A DNA stretch of 64,000 bases from assembly GCF_021155765.1 (NCBI RefSeq), contig NC_060115.1, positions 5,622,493-5,686,492 on the forward strand, in the 5' to 3' direction. Shown here piece by piece: positions 1 through 14,288 of this stretch. Each line of letters begins with the position of its first letter. Position 1 is the stretch's first letter. Position numbers and translations under genes: made by a program. This DNA is from Diprion similis. Lineage: Eukaryota > Arthropoda > Insecta > Hymenoptera > Diprionidae. Under the pieces are notes generated by a model. The model had not been told where the DNA came from, searched no databases, and worked only from the letters and a program-made list of their open reading frames with translations.

Positions 1-3000
1 TTGCAGCACTTTTCAAAGTCGTCGAAATTTTCGCCAAAAATGCAAAGGGGTTAGCCTTGGATTTTTTTTGGCCGAAAAATCTTTTGTCTGGGAATCGATC
101 CGTATGACGCTTTTTAGACTAATTCGACGCCCAGGAACTCAGAAAACACATGAAAAATAGCCTAGGACCAGCAGCGGAGAAATGACGATGAAAATCTGCA
201 GTTTTTCGGCTGTAACTTTGCAGGTGTTGCTCGCAGCGTATCGGGACTGCGATTAATCGATTCCTCTCGCAAAATCACGTCGGAATAGTACCCTAAAGAA
301 TTAATTGCAGCACTTTTCAAAGTCGTCGAAATTTTCGCCAAAAATCCAAAGGGGTTAGCCTTGGATTTTTTTTGGCCGAAAAATCTTTTGTCTGGGAATC
401 GATCCGTATGACGCTTTTTAGACTAATTTGACGCCCAGGAACTCAGAAAACACATGAAAAATAGCCTGGGACCAGCAGCGGAGAAATGACGATGAAAATC
501 TGCAGTTTTTCGGCTGTAACTTTGCAGGTGTTGCTCGCAGTGTATCGGGACTGCGATTAATCGATTCCTCTCGCAAAATCACGTCGGAATAGTACCCTAA
601 AGAATTAATTGCAGCACTTTTCAAAGTCGTCGAAATTTTCGCCAAAAATGCAAAGGGGTTAGCCTTGGATTTTTTTTGGCCGAAAAATCTTTTGTCTGGG
701 AATCGATCCGTATGACGCTTTTTAGACTAATTTGACGCCCAGGAACTCAGAAAACACATGAAAAATAGCCTGGGACCAGCAGCGGAGAAATGACGATGAA
801 AATCTGCAGTTTTTCGGCTGTAACTTTGCAGGTGTTGCTCGCAGTGTATCGGGACTGCGATTAATCGATTCCTCTCGCAAAATCACGTCGGAATAGTACC
901 CTAAAGAATTAATTGCAGCACTTTTCAAAGTCGTCGAAATTTTCGCCAAAAATGCAAAGGGGTTAGCCTTGGATTTTTTTTGGCCGAAAAATCTTTTGTC
1001 TGGGAATCGATCCGTATGATGCTTTTTAGACTAATTCGACGCCCAGGAACTCAGAAAACACATGAAAAATAGCCTAGGACCAGCAGCGGAGAAATGACGA
1101 TGAAAATCTGCAGTTTTTCGGCTGTAACTTTGCAGGTGTTGCTCGCAGCGTATCGGGACTGCGATTAATCGATTCCTCTCGCAAAATCACGTCGGAATAG
1201 TACCCTAAAGAATTAATTGCAGCACTTTTCAAAGTCGTCGAAATTTTCGCCAAAAATGCAAAGGGGTTAGCCTTGGATTTTTTTTGGCCGAAAAATCTTT
1301 TGTCTGGGAATCGATCCGTATGACGCTTTTTAGACTAATTCGACGCCCAGGAACTCAGAAAACACATGAAAAATAGCCTAGGACCAGCAGCGGAGAAATG
1401 ACGATGAAAATCTGCAGTTTTTCGGCTGTAACTTTGCAGGTGTTGCTCGCAGCGTATCGGGACTGCGATTAATCGATTCCTCTCGCAAAATCACGTCGGA
1501 ATAGTACCCTAAAGAATTAATTGCAGCACTTTTCAAAGTCGTCGAAATTTTCGCCAAAAATGCAAAGGGGTTAGCCTTGGATTTTTTTTGGCCGAAAAAT
1601 CTTTTGTCTGGGAATCGATCCGTATGACGCTTTTTAGACTAATTTGACGCCCAGGAACTCAGAAAACACATGAAAAATAGCCTAGGACCAGCAGCGGAGA
1701 AATGACGATGAAAATCTGCAGTTTTTCGGCTGTAACTTTGCAGGTGTTGCTCGCAGCGTATCGGGACTGCGATTAATCGATTCCTCTCGCAAAATCACGT
1801 CGGAATAGTACCCTAAAGAATTAATTGCAGCACTTTTCAAAGTCGTCGAAATTTTCGCCAAAAATGCAAAGGGGTTAGCCTTGGATTTTTTTTGGCCGAA
1901 AAATCTTTTGTCTGGGAATCGATCCGTATGACGCTTTTTAGACTAATTCGACGCCCAGGAACTCAGAAAACACATGAAAAATAGCCTAGGACCAGCAGCG
2001 GAGAAATGACGATGAAAATCTGCAGTTTTTCGGCTGTAACTTTGCAGGTGTTGCTCGCAGCGTATCGGGACTGCGATTAATCGATTCCTCTCGCAAAATC
2101 ACGTCGGAATAGTACCCTTAAGAATTAATTGCAGCACTTTTCAAAGTCGTCGAAATTTTCGCCAAAAATGCAAAGGGGTTAGCCTTGGATTTTTTTTGGC
2201 CGAAAAATCTTTTGTCTGGGAATCGATCCGTATGACGCTTTTTAGACTAATTCGACGCCCAGGAACTCAGAAAACACATGAAAAATAGCCTAGGACCAGC
2301 AGCGGAGAAATGACGATGAAAATCTGCAGTTTTTCGGCTGTAACTTTGCAGGTGTTGCTCGCAGCGTATCGGGACTGCGATTAATCGATTCCTCTCGCAA
2401 AATCACGTCGGAATAGTACCCTAAAGAATTAATTGCAGCACTTTTCAAAGTCGTCGAAATTTTCGCCAAAAATGCAAAGGGGTTAGCCTTGGATTTTTTT
2501 TGGCCGAAAAATCTTTTGTCTGGGAATCGATCCGTATGACGCTTTTTAGACTAATTCGACGCCCAGGAACTCAGAAAACACATGAAAAATAGCCTAGGAC
2601 CAGCAGCGGAGAAATGACGATGAAAATCTGCAGTTTTTCGGCTGTAACTTTGCAGGTGTTGCTCGCAGCGTATCGGGACTGCGATTAATCGATTCCTCTC
2701 GCAAAATCACGTCGGAATAGTACCCTAAAGAATTAATTGCAGCACTTTTCAAAGTCGTCGAAATTTTCGCCAAAAATGCAAAGGGGTTAGCCTTGGATTT
2801 TTTTTGGCCGAAAAATCTTTTGTCTGGGAATCGATCCGTATGATGCTTTTAAGACTAATTCGACGCCCAGGAACTCAGAAAACACATGAAAAATAGCCTA
2901 GGACCAGCAGCGGAGAAATGACGATGAAAATCTGCAGTTTTTCGGCTGTAACTTTGCAGGTGTTGCTCGCAGCGTATCGGGACTGCGATTAATCGATTCC

Positions 3001-3344
3001 TCTCGCAAAATCACGTCGGAATAGTACCCCAAAGAATTAATTGCAGCACTTTTCAAAGGCGTCGAAATTTTCGCCAAAAATGCAAAGGGGTTAGCCTTGG
3101 ATTTTTTTTGGCCGAAAAATCTTTTGTCTGGGAATCGATCCGTATGACGCTTTTTAGACTAATTCGACGCCCAGGAACTCAGAAAACACATGAAAAATAG
3201 CCTAGGACCAGCAGCGGAGAAATGACGATGAAAATCTGCAGTTTTTCGGCTGTAACTTTGCAGGTGTTGCTCGCAGCGTATCGGGACTGCGATTAATCGA
3301 TTCCTCTCGCAAAATCACGTCGGAATAGTACCCTAAAGAATTAA

Positions 3345-4864
3345 TTGCAGCACTTTTCAAAGTCGTCGAAATTTTCGCCAAAAATGCAAAGGAGTTAGCC
3401 TTGGATTTTTTTTGGCCGAAAAATCTTTTGTCTGGGAATCGATCCGTATGACGCTTTTTAGACTAATTCGACGCCTAGGAACTCAGAAAACACATGAAAA
3501 ATAGCCTAGGACCAGCAGCGGAGAAATGACGATGAAAATCTGCAGTTTTTCGGCTGTAACTTTGCAGGTGTTGCTCGCAGCGTATCGGGACTGCGATTAA
3601 TCGATTCCTCTCGCAAAATCACGTCGGAATAGTACCCTTAAGAATTAATTGCAGCACTTTTCAAAGTCGTCGAAATTTTCGCCAAAAATGCAAAGGGGTT
3701 AGCCTTGGATTTTTTTTGGCCGAAAAATCTTTTGTCTGGGAATCGATCCGTATGACGCTTTTTAGACTAATTCGACGCCCAGGAACTCAGAAAACACATG
3801 AAAAATAGCCTAGGACCAGCAGCGGAGAAATGACGATGAAAATCTGCAGTTTTTCGGCTGTAACTTTGCAGGTGTTGCTCGCAGCGTATCGGGACTGCGA
3901 TTAATCGATTCCTCTCGCAAAATCACGTCGGAATAGTACCCTAAAGAATTAATTGCAGCACTTTTCAAAGTCGTCGAAATTTTCGCCAAAAATGCAAAGG
4001 GGTTAGCCTTGGATTTTTTTTGGCCGAAAAATCTTTTGTCTGGGAATCGATCCGTATGACGCTTTTTAGACTAATTCGACGCCCAGGAACTCAGAAAACA
4101 CATGAAAAATAGCCTAGGACCAGCAGCGGAGAAATGACGATGAAAATCTGCAGTTTTTCGGCTGTAACTTTGCAGGTGTTGCTCGCAGCGTATCGGGACT
4201 GCGATTAATCGATTCCTCTCGCAAAATCACGTCGGAATAGTACCCCAAAGAATTAATTGCAGCACTTTTCAAAGTCGTCGAAATTTTCGCCAAAAATGCA
4301 AAGGGGTTAGCCTTGGATTTTTTTTGGCCGAAAAATCTTTTGTCTGGGAATCGATCCGTATGACGCTTTTTAGACTAATTCGACGCCCAGGAACTCAGAA
4401 AACACATGAAAAATAGCCTAGGACCAGCAGCGGAGAAATGACGATGAAAATCTGCAGTTTTTCGGCTGTAACTTTGCAGGTGTTGCTCGCAGCGTATCGG
4501 GACTGCGATTAATCGATTCCTCTCGCAAAATCACGTCGGAATAGTACCCTAAAGAATTAATTGCAGCACTTTTCAAAGTCGTCGAAATTTTCGCCAAAAA
4601 TGCAAAGGGGTTAGCCTTGGATTTTTTTTGGCCGAAAAATCTTTTGTCTGGGAATCGATCCGTATGATGCTTTTTAGACTAATTCGACGCCCAGGAACTC
4701 AGAAAACACATGAAAAATAGCCTAGGACCAGCAGCGGAGAAATGACGATGAAAATCTGCAGTTTTTCGGCTGTAACTTTGCAGGTGTTGCTCGCAGCGTA
4801 TCGGGACTGCGATTAATCGATTCCTCTCGCAAAATCACGTCGGAATAGTACCCTAAAGAATTAA
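3345..4864. repeat. Five-monomer higher-order unit, copy A (1,520 bp)
   Basis: Five consecutive 304-bp monomers carry an ordered set of marks. The first has GGAGTT, GCCTAGG and CCCTTAAG, the second CCCTAAAG, the third CCCCAAAG, the fourth CCCTAAAG and the fifth GATGC. The same order returns at 11,249-12,768 (without the GGAGTT mark) and at 12,769-14,288. A four-monomer version that lacks the GATGC copy lies at 10,033-11,248. Confidence 0.85.
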
Positions 4865-7800
4865 TTGCAGCACTTTTCAAAGTCGTCGAAATTTTCGCCA
4901 AAAATGCAAAGGAGTTAGCCTTGGATTTTTTTTGGCCGAAAAATCTTTTGTCTGGGAATCGATCCGTATGACGCTTTTTAGACTAATTCGACGCCTAGGA
5001 ACTCAGAAAACACATGAAAAATAGCCTAGGACCAGCAGCGGAGAAATGACGATGAAAATCTGCAGTTTTTCGGCTGTAACTTTGCAGGTGTTGCTCGCAG
5101 CGTATCGGGACTGCGATTAATCGATTCCTCTCGCAAAATCACGTCGGAATAGTACCCTAAAGAATTAATTGCAGCACTTTTCAAAGTCGTCGAAATTTTC
5201 GCCAAAAATCCAAAGGGGTTAGCCTTGGATTTTTTTTGGCCAAAAAATCTTTTGTCTGGGAATCGATCCGTATGACGCTTTTTAGACTAATTCGACGCCC
5301 AGGAACTCAGAAAACACATGAAAAATAGCCTAGGACCAGCAGCGGAGAAATGACGATGAAAATCTGCAGTTTTTCGGCTGTAACTTTGCAGGTGTTGCTC
5401 GCAGCGTATCGGGACTGCGATTAATCGATTTCTCTCGCAAAATCACGTCGGAATAGTACCCTAAAGAATTAATTGCAGCACTTTTCAAAGTCGTCGAAAT
5501 TTTCGCCAAAAATGCAAAGGGGTTAGCCTTGGATTTTTTTTGGCCGAAAAATCTTTTGTCTGGGAATCGATCCGTATGACGCTTTTTAGACTAATTCGAC
5601 GCCCAGGAACTCAGAAAACACATGAAAAATAGCCTAGGACCAGCAGCGGAGAAATGACGATGAAAATCTGCAGTTTTTCGGCTGTAACTTTGCAGGTGTT
5701 GCTCGCAGCGTATCGGGACTGCGATTAATCGATTCCTCTCGCAAAATCACGTCGGAATAGTACCCTAAAGAATTAATTGCAGCACTTTTCAAAGTCGTCG
5801 AAATTTTCGCCAAAAATGCAAAGGGGTTAGCCTTGGATTTTTTTTGGCCGAAAAATCTTTTGTCTGGGAATCGATCCGTATGACGCTTTTTAGACTAATT
5901 CGACGCCCAGGAACTCAGAAAACACATGAAAAATAGCCTAGGACCAGCAGCGGAGAAATGACGATGAAAATCTGCAGTTTTTCGGCTGTAACTTTGCAGG
6001 TGTTGCTCGCAGCGTATCGGGACTGCGATTAATCGATTCCTCTCGCAAAATCACGTCGGAATAGTACCCTAAAGAATTAATTGCAGCACTTTTCAAAGTC
6101 GTCGAAATTTTCGCCAAAAATCCAAAGGGGTTAGCCTTGGATTTTTTTTGGCCGAAAAATCTTTTGTCTGGGAATCGATCCGTATGACGCTTTTTAGACT
6201 AATTTGACGCCCAGGAACTCAGAAAACACATGAAAAATAGCCTGGGACCAGCAGCGGAGAAATGACGATGAAAATCTGCAGTTTTTCGGCTGTAACTTTG
6301 CAGGTGTTGCTCGCAGTGTATCGGGACTGCGATTAATCGATTCCTCTCGCAAAATCACGTCGGAATAGTACCCTAAAGAATTAATTGCAGCACTTTTCAA
6401 AGTCGTCGAAATTTTCGCCAAAAATGCAAAGGGGTTAGCCTTGGATTTTTTTTGGCTGAAAAATCTTTTGTCTGGGAATCGATCCGTATGACGCTTTTTA
6501 GACTAATTTGACGCCCAGGAACTCAGAAAACACATGAAAAATAGCCTGGGACCAGCAGCGGAGAAATGACGATGAAAATCTGCAGTTTTTCGGCTGTAAC
6601 TTTGCAGGTGTTGCTCGCAGTGTATCGGGACTGCGATTAATCGATTCCTCTCGCAAAATCACGTCGGAATAGTACCCTAAAGAATTAATTGCAGCACTTT
6701 TCAAAGTCGTCGAAATTTTCGCCAAAAATGCAAAGGGGTTAGCCTTGGATTTTTTTTGGCCGAAAAATCTTTTGTCTGGGAATCGATCCGTATGATGCTT
6801 TTTAGACTAATTCGACGCCCAGGAACTCAGAAAACACATGAAAAATAGCCTAGGACCAGCAGCGGAGAAATGACGATGAAAATCTGCAGTTTTTCGGCTG
6901 TAACTTTGCAGGTGTTGCTCGCAGCGTATCGGGACTGCGATTAATCGATTCCTCTCGCAAAATCACGTCGGAATAGTACCCTAAAGAATTAATTGCAGCA
7001 CTTTTCAAAGTCGTCGAAATTTTCGCCAAAAATGCAAAGGGGTTAGCCTTGGATTTTTTTTGGCCGAAAAATCTTTTGTCTGGGAATCGATCCGTATGAC
7101 GCTTTTTAGACTAATTCGACGCCCAGGAACTCAGAAAACACATGAAAAATAGCCTAGGACCAGCAGCGGAGAAATGACGATGAAAATCTGCAGTTTTTCG
7201 GCTGTAACTTTGCAGGTGTTGCTCGCAGCGTATCGGGACTGCGATTAATCGATTCCTCTCGCAAAATCACGTCGGAATAGTACCCTAAAGAATTAATTGC
7301 AGCACTTTTCAAAGTCGTCGAAATTTTCGCCAAAAATGCAAAGGGGTTAGCCTTGGATTTTTTTTGGCCGAAAAATCTTTTGTCTGGGAATCGATCCGTA
7401 TGACGCTTTTTAGACTAATTTGACGCCCAGGAACTCAGAAAACACATGAAAAATAGCCTAGGACCAGCAGCGGAGAAATGACGATGAAAATCTGCAGTTT
7501 TTCGGCTGTAACTTTGCAGGTGTTGCTCGCAGCGTATCGGGACTGCGATTAATCGATTCCTCTCGCAAAATCACGTCGGAATAGTACCCTAAAGAATTAA
7601 TTGCAGCACTTTTCAAAGTCGTCGAAATTTTCGCCAAAAATGCAAAGGGGTTAGCCTTGGATTTTTTTTGGCCGAAAAATCTTTTGTCTGGGAATCGATC
7701 CGTATGACGCTTTTTAGACTAATTCGACGCCCAGGAACTCAGAAAACACATGAAAAATAGCCTAGGACCAGCAGCGGAGAAATGACGATGAAAATCTGCA

Positions 7801-10800
7801 GTTTTTCGGCTGTAACTTTGCAGGTGTTGCTCGCAGCGTATCGGGACTGCGATTAATCGATTCCTCTCGCAAAATCACGTCGGAATAGTACCCTTAAGAA
7901 TTAATTGCAGCACTTTTCAAAGTCGTCGAAATTTTCGCCAAAAATGCAAAGGGGTTAGCCTTGGATTTTTTTTGGCCGAAAAATCTTTTGTCTGGGAATC
8001 GATCCGTATGACGCTTTTTAGACTAATTCGACGCCCAGGAACTCAGAAAACACATGAAAAATAGCCTAGGACCAGCAGCGGAGAAATGACGATGAAAATC
8101 TGCAGTTTTTCGGCTGTAACTTTGCAGGTGTTGCTCGCAGCGTATCGGGACTGCGATTAATCGATTCCTCTCGCAAAATCACGTCGGAATAGTACCCTAA
8201 AGAATTAATTGCAGCACTTTTCAAAGTCGTCGAAATTTTCGCCAAAAATGCAAAGGGGTTAGCCTTGGATTTTTTTTGGCCGAAAAATCTTTTGTCTGGG
8301 AATCGATCCGTATGACGCTTTTTAGACTAATTCGACGCCCAGGAACTCAGAAAACACATGAAAAATAGCCTAGGACCAGCAGCGGAGAAATGACGATGAA
8401 AATCTGCAGTTTTTCGGCTGTAACTTTGCAGGTGTTGCTCGCAGCGTATCGGGACTGCGATTAATCGATTCCTCTCGCAAAATCACGTCGGAATAGTACC
8501 CTAAAGAATTAATTGCAGCACTTTTCAAAGTCGTCGAAATTTTCGCCAAAAATGCAAAGGGGTTAGCCTTGGATTTTTTTTGGCCGAAAAATCTTTTGTC
8601 TGGGAATCGATCCGTATGATGCTTTTTAGACTAATTCGACGCCCAGGAACTCAGAAAACACATGAAAAATAGCCTAGGACCAGCAGCGGAGAAATGACGA
8701 TGAAAATCTGCAGTTTTTCGGCTGTAACTTTGCAGGTGTTGCTCGCAGCGTATCGGGACTGCGATTAATCGATTCCTCTCGCAAAATCACGTCGGAATAG
8801 TACCCCAAAGAATTAATTGCAGCACTTTTCAAAGGCGTCGAAATTTTCGCCAAAAATGCAAAGGGGTTAGCCTTGGATTTTTTTTGGCCGAAAAATCTTT
8901 TGTCTGGGAATCGATCCGTATGACGCTTTTTAGACTAATTCGACGCCCAGGAACTCAGAAAACACATGAAAAATAGCCTAGGACCAGCAGCGGAGAAATG
9001 ACGATGAAAATCTGCAGTTTTTCGGCTGTAACTTTGCAGGTGTTGCTCGCAGCGTATCGGGACTGCGATTAATCGATTCCTCTCGCAAAATCACGTCGGA
9101 ATAGTACCCTAAAGAATTAATTGCAGCACTTTTCAAAGTCGTCGAAATTTTCGCCAAAAATGCAAAGGGGTTAGCCTTGGATTTTTTTTGGCCGAAAAAT
9201 CTTTTGTCTGAAGATCGATCCGTATGATGCTTTTTAGACTAATTCGACGCCCAGGAACTCAGAAAACACATGAAAAATAGCCTAGGACCAGCAGCGGAGA
9301 AATGACGATGAAAATCTGCAGTTTTCCGGCTGTAACTTTGCAGGTGTTGCTCGCAGTGTATCGGGACTGCGATTAATCGATTCCTCTCGCAAAATCACGT
9401 CGGAATAGTACCCTAAAGAATTATTTGCAGCACTTTTCAAAGTCGTCGAAATTTTCGCCAAAAATGCAAAGGGGTTAGCCTTGGATTTTTTTTGGCCGAA
9501 AAATCTTTTGTCTGGGAATCGATCCGTATGACGCTTTTTAGACTAATTCGACGCCCAGGAACTCAGAAAACACATGAAAAATAGCCTAGGACCAGCAGCG
9601 GAGAAATGACGATGAAAATCTGCAGTTTTTCGGCTGTAACTTTGCAGGTGTTGCTCGCAGCGTATCGGGACTGCGATTAATCGATTCCTCTCGCAAAATC
9701 ACGTCGGAATAGTACCCCAAAGAATTAATTGCAGCACTTTTCAAAGTCGTCGAAATTTTCGCCAAAAATGCAAAGGGGTTAGCCTTGGATTTTTTTTGGC
9801 CGAAAAATCTTTTGTCTGGGAATCGATCCGTATGACGCTTTTTAGACTAATTCGACGCCCAGGAACTCAGAAAACACATGAAAAATAGCCTAGGACCAGC
9901 AGCGGAGAAATGACGATGAAAATCTGCAGTTTTTCGGCTGTAACTTTGCAGGTGTTGCTCGCAGCGTATCGGGACTGCGATTAATCGATTCCTCTCGCAA
10001 AATCACGTCGGAATAGTACCCTAAAGAATTAATTGCAGCACTTTTCAAAGTCGTCGAAATTTTCGCCAAAAATGCAAAGGAGTTAGCCTTGGATTTTTTT
10101 TGGCCGAAAAATCTTTTGTCTGGGAATCGATCCGTATGACGCTTTTTAGACTAATTCGACGCCTAGGAACTCAGAAAACACATGAAAAATAGCCTAGGAC
10201 CAGCAGCGGAGAAATGACGATGAAAATCTGCAGTTTTTCGGCTGTAACTTTGCAGGTGTTGCTCGCAGCGTATCGGGACTGCGATTAATCGATTCCTCTC
10301 GCAAAATCACGTCGGAATGGTACCCTTAAGAATTAATTGCAGCACTTTTCAAAGTCGTCGAAATTTTCGCCAAAAATGCAAAGGGGTTAGCCTTGGATTT
10401 TTTTTGGCCGAAAAATCTTTTGTCTGGGAATCGATCCGTATGACGCTTTTTAGACTAATTCGACGCCCAGGAACTCAGAAAACACATGAAAAATAGCCTA
10501 GGACCAGCAGCGGAGAAATGACGATGAAAATCTGCAGTTTTTCGGCTGTAACTTTGCAGGTGTTGCTCGCAGCGTATCGGGACTGCGATTAATCGATTCC
10601 TCTCGCAAAATCACGTCGGAATAGTACCCTAAAGAATTAATTGCAGCACTTTTCAAAGTCGTCGAAATTTTCGCCAAAAATGCAAAGGGGTTAGCCTTGG
10701 ATTTTTTTTGGCCGAAAAATCTTTTGTCTGGGAATCGATCCGTATGACGCTTTTTAGACTAATTCGACGCCCAGGAACTCAGAAAACACATGAAAAATAG

Positions 10801-11248
10801 CCTAGGACCAGCAGCGGAGAAATGACGATGAAAATCTGCAGTTTTTCGGCTGTAACTTTGCAGGTGTTGCTCGCAGCGTATCGGGACTGCGATTAATCGA
10901 TTCCTCTCGCAAAATCACGTCGGAATAGTACCCCAAAGAATTAATTGCAGCACTTTTCAAAGTCGTCGAAATTTTCGCCAAAAATGCAAAGGGGTTAGCC
11001 TTGGATTTTTTTTGGCCGAAAAATCTTTTGTCTGGGAATCGATCCGTATGACGCTTTTTAGACTAATTCGACGCCCAGGAACTCAGAAAACACATGAAAA
11101 ATAGCCTAGGACCAGCAGCGGAGAAATGACGATGAAAATCTGCAGTTTTTCGGCTGTAACTTTGCAGGTGTTGCTCGCAGCGTATCGGGACTGCGATTAA
11201 TCGATTCCTCTCGCAAAATCACGTCGGAATAGTACCCTAAAGAATTAA

Positions 11249-12768
11249 TTGCAGCACTTTTCAAAGTCGTCGAAATTTTCGCCAAAAATGCAAAGGGGTT
11301 AGCCTTGGATTTTTTTTGGCCGAAAAATCTTTTGTCTGGGAATCGATCCGTATGACGCTTTTTAGACTAATTCGACGCCTAGGAACTCAGAAAACACATG
11401 AAAAATAGCCTAGGACCAGCAGCGGAGAAATGACGATGAAAATCTGCAGTTTTTCGGCTGTAACTTTGCAGGTGTTGCTCGCAGCGTATCGGGACTGCGA
11501 TTAATCGATTCCTCTCGCAAAATCACGTCGGAATAGTACCCTTAAGAATTAATTGCAGCACTTTTCAAAGTCGTCGAAATTTTCGCCAAAAATGCAAAGG
11601 GGTTAGCCTTGGATTTTTTTTGGCCGAAAAATCTTTTGTCTGGGAATCGATCCGTATGACGCTTTTTAGACTAATTCGACGCCCAGGAACTCAGAAAACA
11701 CATGAAAAATAGCCTAGGACCAGCAGCGGAGAAATGACGATGAAAATCTGCAGTTTTTCGGCTGTAACTTTGCAGGTGTTGCTCGCAGCGTATCGGGACT
11801 GCGATTAATCGATTCCTCTCGCAAAATCACGTCGGAATAGTACCCTAAAGAATTAATTGCAGCACTTTTCAAAGTCGTCGAAATTTTCGCCAAAAATGCA
11901 AAGGGGTTAGCCTTGGATTTTTTTTGGCCGAAAAATCTTTTGTCTGGGAATCGATCCGTATGACGCTTTTTAGACTAATTCGACGCCCAGGAACTCAGAA
12001 AACACATGAAAAATAGCCTAGGACCAGCAGCGGAGAAATGACGATGAAAATCTGCAGTTTTTCGGCTGTAACTTTGCAGGTGTTGCTCGCAGCGTATCGG
12101 GACTGCGATTAATCGATTCCTCTCGCAAAATCACGTCGGAATAGTACCCCAAAGAATTAATTGCAGCACTTTTCAAAGTCGTCGAAATTTTCGCCAAAAA
12201 TGCAAAGGGGTTAGCCTTGGATTTTTTTTGGCCGAAAAATCTTTTGTCTGGGAATCGATCCGTATGACGCTTTTTAGACTAATTCGACGCCCAGGAACTC
12301 AGAAAACACATGAAAAATAGCCTAGGACCAGCAGCGGAGAAATGACGATGAAAATCTGCAGTTTTTCGGCTGTAACTTTGCAGGTGTTGCTCGCAGCGTA
12401 TCGGGACTGCGATTAATCGATTCCTCTCGCAAAATCACGTCGGAATAGTACCCTAAAGAATTAATTGCAGCACTTTTCAAAGTCGTCGAAATTTTCGCCA
12501 AAAATGCAAAGGGGTTAGCCTTGGATTTTTTTTGGCCGAAAAATCTTTTGTCTGGGAATCGATCCGTATGATGCTTTTTAGACTAATTCGACGCCCAGGA
12601 ACTCAGAAAACACATGAAAAATAGCCTAGGACCAGCAGCGGAGAAATGACGATGAAAATCTGCAGTTTTTCGGCTGTAACTTTGCAGGTGTTGCTCGCAG
12701 CGTATCGGGACTGCGATTAATCGATTCCTCTCGCAAAATCACGTCGGAATAGTACCCTAAAGAATTAA
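11249..12768. repeat. Five-monomer higher-order unit, copy B
   Basis: This copy shows GCCTAGG and CCCTTAAG in its first monomer (11,249), CCCCAAAG in its third and GATGC in its fifth. It lacks only the GGAGTT mark seen in copies A and C. It abuts copy C directly, so the two are tandem higher-order units. Confidence 0.85.
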
Positions 12769-14288
12769 TTGCAGCACTTTTCAAAGTCGTCGAAATTTTC
12801 GCCAAAAATGCAAAGGAGTTAGCCTTGGATTTTTTTTGGCCGAAAAATCTTTTGTCTGGGAATCGATCCGTATGACGCTTTTTAGACTAATTCGACGCCT
12901 AGGAACTCAGAAAACACATGAAAAATAGCCTAGGACCAGCAGCGGAGAAATGACGATGAAAATCTGCAGTTTTTCGGCTGTAACTTTGCAGGTGTTGCTC
13001 GCAGCGTATCGGGACTGCGATTAATCGATTCCTCTCGCAAAATCACGTCGGAATAGTACCCTTAAGAATTAATTGCAGCACTTTTCAAAGTCGTCGAAAT
13101 TTTCGCCAAAAATGCAAAGGGGTTAGCCTTGGATTTTTTTTGGCCGAAAAATCTTTTGTCTGGGAATCGATCCGTATGACGCTTTTTAGACTAATTCGAC
13201 GCCCAGGAACTCAGAAAACACATGAAAAATAGCCTAGGACCAGCAGCGGAGAAATGACGATGAAAATCTGCAGTTTTTCGGCTGTAACTTTGCAGGTGTT
13301 GCTCGCAGCGTATCGGGACTGCGATTAATCGATTCCTCTCGCAAAATCACGTCGGAATAGTACCCTAAAGAATTAATTGCAGCACTTTTCAAAGTCGTCG
13401 AAATTTTCGCCAAAAATGCAAAGGGGTTAGCCTTGGATTTTTTTTGGCCGAAAAATCTTTTGTCTGGGAATCGATCCGTATGACGCTTTTTAGACTAATT
13501 CGACGCCCAGGAACTCAGAAAACACATGAAAAATAGCCTAGGACCAGCAGCGGAGAAATGACGATGAAAATCTGCAGTTTTTCGGCTGTAACTTTGCAGG
13601 TGTTGCTCGCAGCGTATCGGGACTGCGATTAATCGATTCCTCTCGCAAAATCACGTCGGAATAGTACCCCAAAGAATTAATTGCAGCACTTTTCAAAGTC
13701 GTCGAAATTTTCGCCAAAAATGCAAAGGGGTTAGCCTTGGATTTTTTTTGGCCGAAAAATCTTTTGTCTGGGAATCGATCCGTATGACGCTTTTTAGACT
13801 AATTCGACGCCCAGGAACTCAGAAAACACATGAAAAATAGCCTAGGACCAGCAGCGGAGAAATGACGATGAAAATCTGCAGTTTTTCGGCTGTAACTTTG
13901 CAGGTGTTGCTCGCAGCGTATCGGGACTGCGATTAATCGATTCCTCTCGCAAAATCACGTCGGAATAGTACCCTAAAGAATTAATTGCAGCACTTTTCAA
14001 AGTCGTCGAAATTTTCGCCAAAAATGCAAAGGGGTTAGCCTTGGATTTTTTTTGGCCGAAAAATTTTTTGTCTGGGAATCGATCCGTATGATGCTTTTTA
14101 GACTAATTCGACGCCCAGGAACTCAGAAAACACATGAAAAATAGCCTAGGACCAGCAGCGGAGACATGACGATGAAAATCTGCAGTTTTCCGGCTGTAAC
14201 TTTGCAGGTGTTGCTCGCAGTGTATCGGGACTGCGATTAATCGATTCCTCTCGCAAAATCACGTCGGAATAGTACCCTAAAGAATTAA
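12769..14288. repeat. Five-monomer higher-order unit, copy C
   Basis: All the marks of copy A are present in the same order. The fifth monomer (13,985-14,288) has extra private changes: TTTTCCGG, CAGTGTAT and GAGACATGAC. The first two of these also occur in the monomer at 9,121-9,424, which hints at another, partial duplication. Confidence 0.85.

Noticed and set aside
418..949. Repeated 75-codon frames in the satellite (also at 6,194 and 6,498)
   Set aside because: They arise only where two substitutions open a longer frame in the repeat. Most monomers lack them, and their sequence is simply the repeat unit translated.
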